Origin: Voacanga thouarsii
Taxonomy: Eukaryota; Streptophyta; Magnoliopsida; Gentianales; Apocynaceae
Direction of reading: 5' to 3'
NCBI GenBank assembly: GCA_026120185.1
Contig: JANUWF010000008.1
Span: 6,820,001 to 6,884,000 of the forward strand
Length of the DNA: 64,000 nucleotides
Part shown: piece by piece, positions 32,453 to 43,245 of the stretch
Layout: each line of letters starts with the position of its first letter
How positions within the stretch are numbered: position 1 is the stretch's first letter
Notes under the pieces: model-generated
The model's database searches: none
What the model was told of the DNA's origin: nothing
Seen by the model: the letters and a program-made list of their open reading frames with translations, nothing else
Made by a program: the position numbers and the translations under genes

Positions 32453-33960
32453 TAGGGATCTACTTTATGACAACATTAATAATATGGCCATAAACTTTAT
32501 GTGAGTCATTTAAATAATAATTCGATTATGAAACAATCATTTAATTAGAATATATAAATACAAAAACTATTGTGGCTGTGTCTTTAAATAAAAATACTCC
32601 CTTTCATGCATTATAGTATGTAATACTTTCTAATCAAGTATGTAAAACTTTATGAATGAACTTAATATCAGTAATTTCGGTCCAACTTTATGGGTCCACT
32701 ATAAATCACAACTTTACACATGAATTATATATGCATAGTCATGCAAGTAAAATTACTAAAATGTCAAAAATTAAATCATGTCAAAATAGAATTCATTATG
32801 TACTGATGAGTTCCATATGATCAATGGATAATGGCAAAACAAATTAGTCCACAAACCAAAATTCCAACTAAATATTCATATATTCAATAGTTACAAGCTT
32901 TTGACTGACAAAGAAACTTAATGTCGATTTGTTTATTTGACTTCAAAATTAATTGTTCTTATAGAAGAACAATGAAGTCAAATCATATAACATTGATATG
33001 GTTAAAAGAAAATTTGACAAACTATAAGTCAAATATAATCAAAATGCCTGTGAAACTTTCATAGCATCCTTGTATTAACTTTTAATTCAATGCACTAAAG
33101 CACAATAAGCTTTTAGGAATGCATAATAAGATTAGGTTGATAATATGTATTTTAGTAATGCAAAAATAGATAGTGTCTCATATGACAAGAATTTCATAAT
33201 TTAGGTGTCAAGAGATAGCTTAAATATACTTGATAACCTTTATAAATCACTATCCAAATAATATAAGAGATTATAAGTGAGACCCATTCTTTTGAAATTC
33301 TAAATATATATAAAACCACTCATTTATCTCATGCATTATTCCATAAGTATTGCAAGTAAAATAACCTAAATATGAAGATATAAACTTTATTCGCTTAGGG
33401 GTGACCTCGGTTTGGTTGTCGATTAGCTCAACAAATCAACCAACCTGTGGTCAATGGTTGATTCAACCTTTGATCATGGTTCAAGGTGGAAACCATCTAA
33501 CTAGTTCTAATTGATGTTGAGGATTTTTTCAAACTATCAATGTCGGTTGATTTTTTAAACACAAAAATATTTTTAAATATTGCTTTTAATTTTTTAACAC
33601 AAATCTCTTTCAGTTTCTTTTTTAAGTCACAACGTTCTTATTTCAAATTTTAATTGAAGTCTTTAATTCTTAAAAAAGTCTCATTATTAGTCATTATTTA
33701 AATTAATTTTCTTTCTCAATTTTATCAAATGAAACTCTCTTATTATAAGTATTATTTTTAATATTTTTTACACATTAAACCAAAGATTTTAAGCCTTCTT
33801 ATAATTATTTTAATTTTTTTCTCTTTTGTAAAAAAATAATATTTTTTTGAAAAGTACTGATGCTTGGTTAGAGAGGCTAAATCCATCAATAATTTTTTAG
33901 TTATTTGAGGATGTTTTGTGATACATTTGGTGCAATAATTAGCCATATTCATTTATATTT
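32453..33960. other. AT-rich spacer
   Basis: No gene recognised. A GGTTTGGTTGTCGATTAGC...CAACCAACC patch near 33408-33450 has MITE-like inverted character but no definable ends. Confidence 0.45.
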
Positions 33961-33989
33961 GACATTTTACACTTGAAAAGGTATTGGTG

Positions 33990-34985
33990 TTTTATTGCAA
34001 AAAAAGGGAGAAAACGACGAAAAAACCCATTGCCGAGCAGTGCCCAACTGGCACTGGTCGTGAGGAGCACAATCGGCACTGGCCCAATGCTGGAATAGGG
34101 GAAATAGGAGGGAAAAAACAGAGCACGTCGGGCACCAGTGCTTAGCTGACGACGATTTTTCCTGTTTTGCGCGGATTTGGAAATTTCCTAAGAGTTTTGG
34201 TATTTTCCAACTTGTACTCAGCCTAGAAATCTTAGGGAACGAATTTTGACATCTTGGGAGCCTATTTAAGCAAGAAAAACATAAGCAAAATATATGAATC
34301 TAAGGATCAAAACTGCCAATCAATAAAAAAAAGAGGAGATTCATCAAGTAAGGGGCATTATTCAAGAAGGTCTTCAAGGAGATGAAGGAGGCTTGTTTGT
34401 GAGTTCTTTCTTTTGCCTTTCTTTTATTTTTTTTAGCATAATGATGTGATTAATATTTTCATTGTAATTTGACATTATTTTGGATTTTATGATTTCTTGA
34501 GTTAATTTAGTTTTTTTTATCAATTAATTATTTATCTTGGGATTTGATTACTTATTTTTACTACGGAATTAATTGTTTGATTCTTATTGTTAATTAACGT
34601 GCTTGAAAAAGGGGTTGATAATGGTTTCAATTTAATTAATTTTATATTTGTTATCTCTTAACTTGTTTGAAAAAAAGAGTTAATTGTCAAGAATTTTGGT
34701 AATTAAAGATTAGTTGATGATTGTTAGAATATAGATTCATTGACTAATTTCATACTTTAAATCACCTAGAATATAGGAGTTTATGTGAGGATTAATTTTA
34801 ACGCATCTTTTGAGTAAATTGGTTGAGACAAAATATATTCACTAATTTAACTAGAAGGTAGTGATTCCATGGATTGCAAATGAAGTGAGTCTATTGTAAA
34901 TGCTTCATGATACTAAGATAGTAATTGATAGTGATATTTGCTAAGTGATTCATTATTATGTCTTCAAGAATATTTGTCTAAATTG
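33990..34985 (+). repeat. Gypsy-type LTR or leader fragment, plus orientation
   Basis: A GC-richer patch with repeated GCACTGG (34040-34140) is followed by CTATTTAAGCAAG (34261), which looks like an LTR TATA box, then a long AT-rich leader with GTTGAGACAAAATA and GAATATAGGAG motifs of the kind seen in Athila/Tat leaders. Its apparent direction is opposite to the neighbouring gag fragment. Ends are not defined. Confidence 0.35.
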
Positions 34986-34989
34986 TATA

Positions 34990-35730
34990 TTTTTTCATCA
35001 TTGAGCTAATAGTCCCTCCAGCAAAAGCATCAACTAATTGTTTTGAGGTAACATCTGCATTTGCATTCCTAGCTCAAACCCTTGATGAAGACACTTTCTA
35101 AGCATATCCTTCCACCGTTCCCAACATTCGTAAAGGCTTTCAAAATATAACTGTTGGAAGGCAAAAATGTCTGTCCTAAATTTGGCTGTTCTGGTTGGGG
35201 GGGGGGGGGGGGGGAGTACTTTGCCAAAAATTTCTCAACTAGCCCATTTCATTTGATGATGGATCCTACTGGAAAAAATTTTAATCAGGATTTGGCTCTA
35301 TCTCTCAAGGAAAAAAGAAAAAGCCTTAACTTTATAGAATCCTCCAAAACACAATTCATCTTAAAGGTGTCACAAATTTTCAAGAAACTAGCAAGGTGGG
35401 CGTTAGGGTCTTTATCCGATAACCCATCAAATTGTACCATATTCTGGATTATTTGGATAATATTGGATTTGAACTACCCTAGATCTAGTGATGCTCGAGT
35501 CTGTACCTGAAATTACTGGTTTAACAAAGTCATTCAAAATCTTCTGATCATTTTTTCCACCATTGTTATTTTGATTAACCTCCATCTCTCCAGTTGAACT
35601 GATTTGTTTATCCTTTTACCTGAGTACCCTCCGAATCCTTGTCAAAGTTCTTTCAATCTCAAGAACAAAATCCACTGGTTCTCCTTGGAATCGTTGGGTC
35701 ATACACTACCAGCTAAAAATACAAGAAACA
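34990..35730 (-). pseudogene. Athila/Tat-type gypsy gag fragment
   Basis: On the minus strand, MTQRFQGEPVDFVLEIERT (near 35700) starts a gag-like frame. It is followed by DGLSDKDPNAHLASFLKICD and DSIKLRLFLFSLRDRAKS, then LVEKFLAKY and, past a G-run, QQLYFESLYECWERWKDML and CLHQGFELG. The order and the ESLYEAWERFK-type block match gag of Athila and related envelope-class gypsy elements. Stops and frameshifts are frequent, and an 18-base G-run (about 35196-35213) interrupts the frame. No pol is present. Confidence 0.8.
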
Positions 35731-35924
35731 TAAGATGGCGAGATTACAAAATTTAAATATAATTAAGTACAAAGTTTCACATGAACTAAGTTAGTTAGTT
35801 AAAGTACATTTATACATACAACAAGATATAATTCTTAGTTATGCAAAGAACATATATACATATTTACATATATATATATATATATAATGGTTAAATCAAT
35901 GAAATTCAAGCTTTCATGATATTG

Positions 35925-35943
35925 TTCCCCGACAATGGTGCCA
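35925..35943 (-). other. Primer-binding site, tRNA-Asp type
   Basis: The minus strand reads TGGCACCATTGTCGGGGAA, close to the TGGCGCCGTTGCCGGGGA site used by Athila, Tat and Ogre elements. It lies between the gag fragment and the LTR, in the right order for a minus-strand element. Confidence 0.8.
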
Positions 35944-35949
35944 AAAACT

Positions 35950-36358
35950 TGATGCGTATGATTTGGATGTATAAAAATCATTCAAATTAAAATCTATTCC
36001 TAGCCAAGTTTTAATTAAACTATTAATTCACAAATTACACATATGAGCAAGTATACTCATCGTAAGTATAATATAGGGGATTAACGAGTATCGATACTCA
36101 AGGAACAACTACCATTAGTTATCTTTCATTCATTGTTTAACCGACCTAATAAAGTGATGAAAGAATAAAAAGAAAAATATAAAGTGAAGTATATACATTC
36201 ACTATATATATTACTATTATTAATAGGAGTTTAAAAAAAATGGAAGGGAGCCAGAGCCCCTAGCTAAGCCTGATGTCCGCCGTGCCCAAGTAAGCCTACA
36301 AAGTTGATTAAAAAGGTTTCAATACCAAATCATAAAAATCATAGTTCTTGACCCTCCT

Positions 36359-36360
<2 letters not shown>
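35950..36360 (-). repeat. 5' LTR end of the Athila/Tat-type element
   Basis: On the minus strand the LTR ends CATACGCATCA just before AGTTTTTGGCACC and the primer-binding site. Inside is TCGATACTCGTTAATCCCC, a motif common near the LTR end in this group. The upstream LTR boundary is lost near the AAT microsatellite. Confidence 0.6.

Positions 36361-36361
<1 letters not shown>

Positions 36362-36456
<95 letters not shown>
36362..36456 (+). repeat. (AAT)n microsatellite, about 32 units
   Basis: Uninterrupted AAT repeats over 95 bp. Confidence 0.97.
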
Positions 36457-36457
<1 letters not shown>

Positions 36458-37010
36458 TTTTCATTTTTAAATCTTTTATCAATTTATTATTAATCTCAAA
36501 CTATTGTTACTATACAAAAGTTTGAGAATTATCTAAATGTATATACTAAAAGTGAAGAGAAGATAGAAGAGTCCTAATATATTTTTAAAGTAATTTTTTT
36601 ATTTCTTTTTCTTCTCAAAATTTTTTAATCTAACTGTCCAGATTTAATTAAGATTTTAAAAATTAATGATGGATGAATAAGATTTTGTTAATAAGACTAT
36701 GTTACTCTCTTGTAAGGGTCAGATTCATTTGGTGGTAATGGACAATTTGGTAATTTTATATAGATATTATTTATTTTCTTTTGTGTCTCTTTGTATGTTT
36801 CCCCCTATTTTGAGCTCTTCTTATTCCAACGCTCTTCTGCCATTTTGCTTTGCTCCACTCTCAATGTTCTCTTCTTTTGGGGTAGCATACCCAATCATAC
36901 ATATAAAGCTAAAGCCTTCTTCATCCATAAAGATCGATCTATAAAATTCTTCAGAGTATCCAACAGTGGTCAAAGCTGAGCGTGTTGTTCTCTGCTGAGA
37001 AGAGATGAAA
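36457..37010. other. Spacer, nothing recognised
   Basis: AT-rich. Part may be the original 5' flank of the glycyl-tRNA synthetase fragment. No TE end identified. Confidence 0.4.
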
Positions 37011-37185
37011 ATGGAGGCAGCCCAAGAACCCCATCTCAATAGAGAAGCCAGCTGTTGTTAACATGCTCCAGTGTTGGCTTTTTTACATCCCCTCTTTCAG
37101 TATCTATGGAGGGGTTGCTAGCCTTTACGATTATGGCCGTCCTGGTTTCACTGTTAATTCTAATGTTCTCACCTTTTGGCGTCAG
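37011..37185 (+). pseudogene. Glycyl-tRNA synthetase exon fragment, frameshifted
   Basis: An ATG at 37011 opens MEAAQEPHLNREA. After a frameshift near 37050 the text reads AVVNMLQCWLFYIPSF, then SIYGGVASLYDYGRPG and NSNVLTFWRQ, ending at CAG before GTTAGC. In eukaryotic glycyl-tRNA synthetase the same order occurs: NREAFR, VVN-T-L-E-R-R-L-F-YIPSF, then IYGGVAGLYDYGPPG (motif 1 region) and SNVL-x-FWRQ. The substitution of RR in the 'ERRLF' block by CW and of PPG by RPG point to decay. The retained donor-like GTTAGC suggests a genomic rather than processed copy. No further exons were found; the downstream sequence is TE-rich. Confidence 0.82.
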
Positions 37186-37469
37186 GTTAGCTCAATTCTT
37201 GCTATTACTTCATGCTGATTATTTGAAATTCTGTTGATATTGGCTCTTTTGAACTTAATTATTTGTGAAAAATGGTGCCTTTGGATCAGCTATGCCTTAT
37301 AATGTAGATCTCATTTACTTGTTGGTTTGATGGGGGTAGAGGGGCTTAATGAGGGTTTAAGCCTCAGAGTCAAATGAGAACAAAGGAACTCTGCTCGGAT
37401 ACAAATTGGGACATTTGTTGGGCTTCTATGCTTCTCTTACTTTGAACTTTGTTTTAAAGGTTGCTTTTT
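37186..37469. other. Remnant intron after the glycyl-tRNA synthetase fragment
   Basis: Mixed-composition sequence after the donor-like site. No second exon recognised. Confidence 0.4.
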
Positions 37470-37745
37470 GGGTGCAAGAGTTATTGTGGTTTAGTGGTTA
37501 GAGCTTTGGAATTAAATATTGAGGTCTTGGGTTCAAATTCCATCATGGGAGCTTTAGAATGATTAAATTTTATTTTTGCTTGGGAAGTGGAATTTTCGGC
37601 CTTGTATGCTTTAGAGTAGGGTAGAGATGTTGTCCTAAGAGAGACATGATAGGAGTATCCTAATCCTACTCTTTTGCTCTACACGAAATTCCTAAGGGGA
37701 ATTCATTTCCTCTTAATCCTTAATTTTTCTTATTTCTCAATGCAT
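37470..37745 (+). repeat. F3: tRNA-like/5' LTR fragment of family F
   Basis: A near-exact TRGYNNARNNG A box, TGGTTTAGTGG (37487-37497), is followed 33 bases later by GGTTCAAATTC (37530-37540), close to the B box. Downstream text with TGTTGTCCTAAGAGAGACATGA and CTAATCC is homologous to the same interval of F2 (27480-27760). No LTR terminus is visible, so this is either a fragment of an F copy or an independent SINE-like insertion. Confidence 0.55.
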
Positions 37746-39261
37746 TATGATATTCAATATCATGAATGTAACAAAACATAATGAGTTACTAATATCATGA
37801 ATAATCCAAATAAATCCTTCTTCAATTATAAAGAAAGTTCTTAACATAATAGATGCTCCTTTGAAATGAAACATTGGTAATAAATCTAAATATATTACTT
37901 AATATTACTAGATAAACCGCTTGGGCCTAGAAGGCCTATTAGCACATAGTGATAGAGGTTTATTCTAGTGCTCGAATAAGATTTAGATTTAATTAGAAAT
38001 TTATTCATATCTTTATATTATCATACTAATCAAAACATATAGCTTTATTTATGCATGACCTATAAAATATAATCAAATAATTTATATACTTACATTAATG
38101 TTAGAATAAAAAAAGTATAAAATCACTAGAAATAGTTAAATTTTAAAATTATAAAGGACAATTAACTCCCACTATTTTGGAAAATCATCAATCAGTGAGA
38201 CAAATAAATAGGTATTCTTATGTGATTTTTCGAGTGAAAATATTTTCAAACATTAATTTCTCCTAACTTAATATAAGGCCTAATCTTAGAAGCAATCAAA
38301 ATTTTCAATATGTAAAAGGCACCAAATGATTCTTTTACTCATAAATTTCCAACACTTTGAGGGACAAATTTCTCCAACTCTCTTTATGTTCCTTAGCAAA
38401 TTATATTTCTAATTTCTAAAATTATAGAGCATAAGAAGGACAATAAATCTAAATTATTTGAAACTAACAATACAAACTCTACAACAACCCTTTATTGTCT
38501 TTATTTGACGTCAACGAGTAAGGTCTTATATTTTAAATCCTTATCTCAATTAGAAATTTGTCATTTGTGTATTTCTTAAAAATGATTTCAATACATTAAT
38601 ATTGCTAGAGACAATCTAAAATGAAATCTTATTTAATACATGAACAGTTGTTTTAAGAGTACTTTTCCAAAAGCAAAGGTAGTTTAAATTACCACTAATA
38701 TTGTCCCCAAATATATATTAATCAAAGTTATAGTTCCCTTTTTAGTATTACCATTTTCTTTTATGGTGGATTTGATATTTTTAATATCTTAATTTATGGG
38801 AACTTAACAAAGCAAAATATATACTATGCCATTGAATATCCCTTCCAATTTGAATTCCTTTTCTTTTCTTCACATTTTTTTTTTAAAAACCTTTCAAAGT
38901 ATCAAGTACTTCAATTTTATCAAATAAGGATAAGAAAATACTTTACCATAAATAGCTATCAATGATTAAGATAAGATATCACTTACTATCCACACAAGGA
39001 ATGAAAGGGTTTTAAAACACTTTTAATTTCGATTGAATTAGAATTCTTTTAGCCTGTCAAAAAATTCTTGACGAATTTACTTTGCTTCATGCAATCTAAA
39101 AAAATACTAAAATTGAAAAAAAAAACTCAAAACCTTATCTCTTCCTTTATTTTAGTAATTTTTGTACATATATTTTTCTCTTATAAGTGTTAAAGTTGAA
39201 TAGTTTCTAATGATAACATAATACTCTATACCAATTACTGTACTAAACAAGATTTAATATA
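37746..39261. other. AT-rich spacer, nothing recognised
   Basis: No coding blocks or transposon ends found in 1.5 kb. Confidence 0.45.
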
Positions 39262-39417
39262 TATATATCCTATCTACCTACTAACCCAAACTAGGTTAGA
39301 GATGTCACCCCATCCATGGACCAGAGGTCTTTATGACGAAAAAAATTACAATTGAAAGCCCAAATAAAAATAAGACTACTCATAACTTATACATTGTCCT
39401 CACAAAATAAAGCTAAA
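39262..39417 (-). repeat. 3' end of minus-strand LTR F5 (piece 1)
   Basis: Read on the minus strand this gives TCATAAAGACCTCTGGTCC, GGATGGGGTGACATC and GGTTAGTAGGTAG, the terminal block seen in F1, F2 and F4. The last bases have decayed into an AT repeat. Piece 2 continues at 43246, beyond F4. Confidence 0.7.
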
Positions 39418-40039
39418 TATAAAACCCCGTCTAACCCTATCCCTAGTTTGTGAGAAGTGAGAGCATTTGCATGAGCATCTGAATTTATAGTACAGTTATC
39501 TGAATTATTTAATGGATATGTGTATATGTGTGAGCGTATATTCTCTTATACTTGGTTGTGTTTGGGTTCGCTTAGTAAGCTAGTAATATCTTTTTTTTTC
39601 TTCTTTGAATTGATTAAGCTATGAATGACTTTAGGGTGTTTAAAAATAGATATGAAGCTTGGGTGGGGAGAGAAGGCAATTTAGTTAGGATATAGAAAAA
39701 CAAGAGTTATTGTGGTTTGGTGGATAAGGCTTAGTGAGTAATTCTTGGTGGCTCGAGTTCAAAACCCAATTCCTCTAAAATTACTTCCTATTCTTTTCTT
39801 TTTGTTTCTGTTGGCCTAGGGCAGCTTAGTGCCACTTTTGTTTGAGGAGATAAATCTTCCCCAATCAGTTTCTTAGTATCGGTAAATTAATTTTTACTTG
39901 ATGGTATTTCTTTTTAATATTGTACAAAATTATTTCCTTTATTTCCTGCCTAAAAGATTTATTTAAACATACACTGGTTGTTTGAAATTTAATCATCAGT
40001 TTTCAAATAAAGCTGCATTGTTTTGTTTATCCTTTTAAA

Positions 40040-40079
<40 letters not shown>
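40040..40079 (+). repeat. (TA)n microsatellite
   Basis: About 20 TA units inside F4. Confidence 0.95.
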
Positions 40080-40082
<3 letters not shown>

Positions 40083-40183
40083 ATTTTTTTTAAAAACCAA
40101 TCCGAGTTTATTAGATTTTTTCTAGGGATTTATTTTTCTTATAAAATAGTTTCCTAATTCCTAAAAAAAAAAAAAAAAAGTTT

Positions 40184-40300
40184 GCCTTGGCTTGGCTTGG
40201 GCCGAGCCATCGAGTAGCCATGCCCAGCTTTGCCAAGGCCACGGTTGGCTATGCCTTGGACACAGCCAGGCACAGTTAGTGCAAAGCCATGGCCAGCTCT
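40184..40300 (+). repeat. GC-rich degenerate GGCTTGG/GCCATGG repeats
   Basis: Short degenerate repeats of GCTTGG, GCCATG and GCCAAGG kinds, far above local GC content, in solo LTR F4. Similar GC-rich patches occur in long gypsy LTRs. Confidence 0.6.
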
Positions 40301-41350
40301 TACTTATTATTTTTTTTTCCCATTCTCCTGCTCATCTTTGTCTTCAGTTGTTTTATTGCTCAGAAAACCTTACGAAGGCAGGAGTCTATCAGCAATGGTA
40401 CACTGTCTCGCTTCTAAACTCCTAACATTACTCTGGAAATACTTCACCTTGATTATCAACAAACCTTGGGAAGGATACCTATGGCCTCAGAACGTTTGGT
40501 CACAATATGAAAAAAACTTCATAGAAGAACTAAATCACTCTTAGAAGACCTTTTGGCCATTGTTCCTCCCTACTCACACCACCAACACACCACAAGAAAT
40601 CATCCTCTCGAGTTTCCTTAGATCTCTCCACCTTTTGTTAAACCAAAACATCTGCACGCCAAACTGCACTATCATTCTATCACTGAAGTATTTGCGATTC
40701 ACTAAGACCGTTCATTCATACTCCAACTTTGTCTTCGACTACTAAATCCTCGAGATCGGAGAACTCTTTTTGCAAGTAAACCTTAATCCTGATTCTATTT
40801 TGTTCTAGTTTGGTGGTGTGGTTGTGCTTTGTATATTCATGTCTGAGTTGGTGGGAACTTCGTTGTTGGGAGATTTACTGATGTTCTGTTGTTGGGTTGA
40901 GAGTTTGTCTGAGTTTGTATATTCATGTCTAAATCCGGTGTGAGTTTCAGCTATGCTTTTCTCTTCAAGGCTAATAAACCTGCAGCATAGATTTTATAAC
41001 AAAATCAGATTGTTGTGTGGCCTTCTTCATGTGCTAAATATATATATAATCCTCAGGGTTCCCAACTATCTGTAATATCTATTGACTTGTGTAAATCTGT
41101 TTCTCTGTGAAGCTTAAATTGCCAATTGTATTAAGCTCTTATCATTACCAAACTAATCTTGTTAGTATCATCTTTAGGATTAATATTAAAGAACCCACTA
41201 TAGCTATTGATATTTTTTTCCTTTGCTACTGACATTATTATTTTTACTACTAATAGTATGATTGTCATGAATATTATTCTAGAAATTGTTCCTACTAATA
41301 TTAACGTTACTTTTTATCATTAATAATACCAGTACTAGTATAATTACTTC

Positions 41351-41523
<173 letters not shown>

Positions 41524-43245
41524 ATGCTGTTGTTGCGATTGTCAATATAATCTCTACCACTAGTTTTACCATCACTATAAATATTTTCGTTATTACTATT
41601 ACAACTATTATTAATATTATTACTACTGATATTATAATTATAGTGCTATCATAATTTTTAATACTATAATATTATTAAGTCTAACAAATAATGTTAATGT
41701 TATTATTTAATGGCTAATAAGTTTCTATCTACTAAACATCCAATTTGTCTATATATATCTTCTATATAGTCCTTTTGAAGAAAACTAGGAGGTTGTTCAT
41801 AATTTATTGTCTTATGAAACTACTTACTTATTTACTAATTATTTATATATGTACCATTAGGGGCAAACCCTATTTTATTAGCTAATTAATTATATATATA
41901 CTTAATTAGTAACTTAGTCACTTATTCATTTACTTATTTTTGAGCCATTATTTGGTGGTTTTCTTAGCATGCGGTAGATTGTTGATGAGAGATTTGTTGT
42001 GTCAAGCATGTCAAGTCTGAGTGAAAGATATTAGTTGCTTTGAGTTGTTAAATGATGTGATGATGGTAGATGGGTTATTTTAGATGTTATGATAGTATAA
42101 TGATTATAGCAAGTTGGTGACTTGGTCTTTATATTTTTTTTTAGATGGAACTAGGCCTTACTGACCCAGGCTTCGAGAGAATCTTTTATCTGTGATCGAA
42201 GGAATCAAGTAAGTCCTTACATTAAATATTTGATATAAAAGCTCCGAATTGCAAGTTGTTTGGAAATTTTATTATCTCAATGATATGATTGTTTGGTATG
42301 CAAGCTAGACTATTTTCATTAAAGTTTTCATCAAGTAAATATTTTACTAGAAAATTACTTTTGATTGAAAAACGATTTTACAGCTAATTATTTGGAATTC
42401 GTGCTTGCATGACCAAGTATATTGGAAATATTTTCATTGAGATTAGATTTTGATGCACTGAAATGTTGAGTACTCAATAAGCGTAGGCCTCTAGGACTAA
42501 TCTTTGAAGAGTAGTGCAAGTCTCTCAGCAGGAGGCTACCTCTGAGAGGCGAGTTTTATTTGGAAAATGTGACAGTCATAGTAGGTTAGGCCGGTCCGAG
42601 TTAGCAACTCAGTCCAAGTGGGCTGATTTTCTGGGGTGGACATCTAGTAAGTTAGGATAAGAAATGGAGGAGTATCTTATCCAGTGGGCCGTACATCCAC
42701 TGCACTGTGATGTAGGGTTTTACAATATTTGTCATGATGCAAGGTTTCATGGCAAGGCTATTATGCAAGGTTTCATAGCTGCTTATTTTGAGTGGTTTTC
42801 ATATAATGAATATTTTTGTGGTTTTGATTTGTTATGATATTTACCACTCATTTTGTTATGGGAAATGTATGACTTACAACTCACTTATGTTGAACGATTT
42901 CAAAGTGCATTCATGATTTTTTTTTTCGTTCAATCATGAGCATACGCAGGGCTCATTGAGATGTATTTCTCACACTTCATTGATGTCATATTTTAGGATC
43001 TGCTAGTTTTACCAAGGTTGCGCCTTATCAGAGGATTACTAGCTAGAATTCTTTAATTTTATTCCTGTTTGAGGACTATTATGTAACTTGAGAGATTTGT
43101 GGACTTCGTTTTCCTTTGTAATAAGATTTGTTTTATTACATCTTTTTAGATATTTCTTTTCCTAGTTATAAAGACCTCTGGTCTTTTAGACGGGACGAGA
43201 TCCCCGCCCTCTTTGGGCACTTGTGTTGTGGCATGTTACACTAAT

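Noticed and set aside
35154..35510. Plus-strand frame of 118 codons with a poly-glycine run
   Set aside because: It is antisense to the gypsy gag fragment, which has recognisable gag blocks, and the glycines come from a G homopolymer.
37487..37540. A true tRNA gene
   Set aside because: A and B boxes are present, but the flanking sequence does not fold into acceptor and anticodon arms that I can see. It is listed as a tRNA-like motif only.
40192..40745. Frames of 61-104 codons in F4
   Set aside because: They come from GC-rich degenerate repeats and the leader-like part of a solo LTR, with no homologue recognised and no conservation in other F copies.
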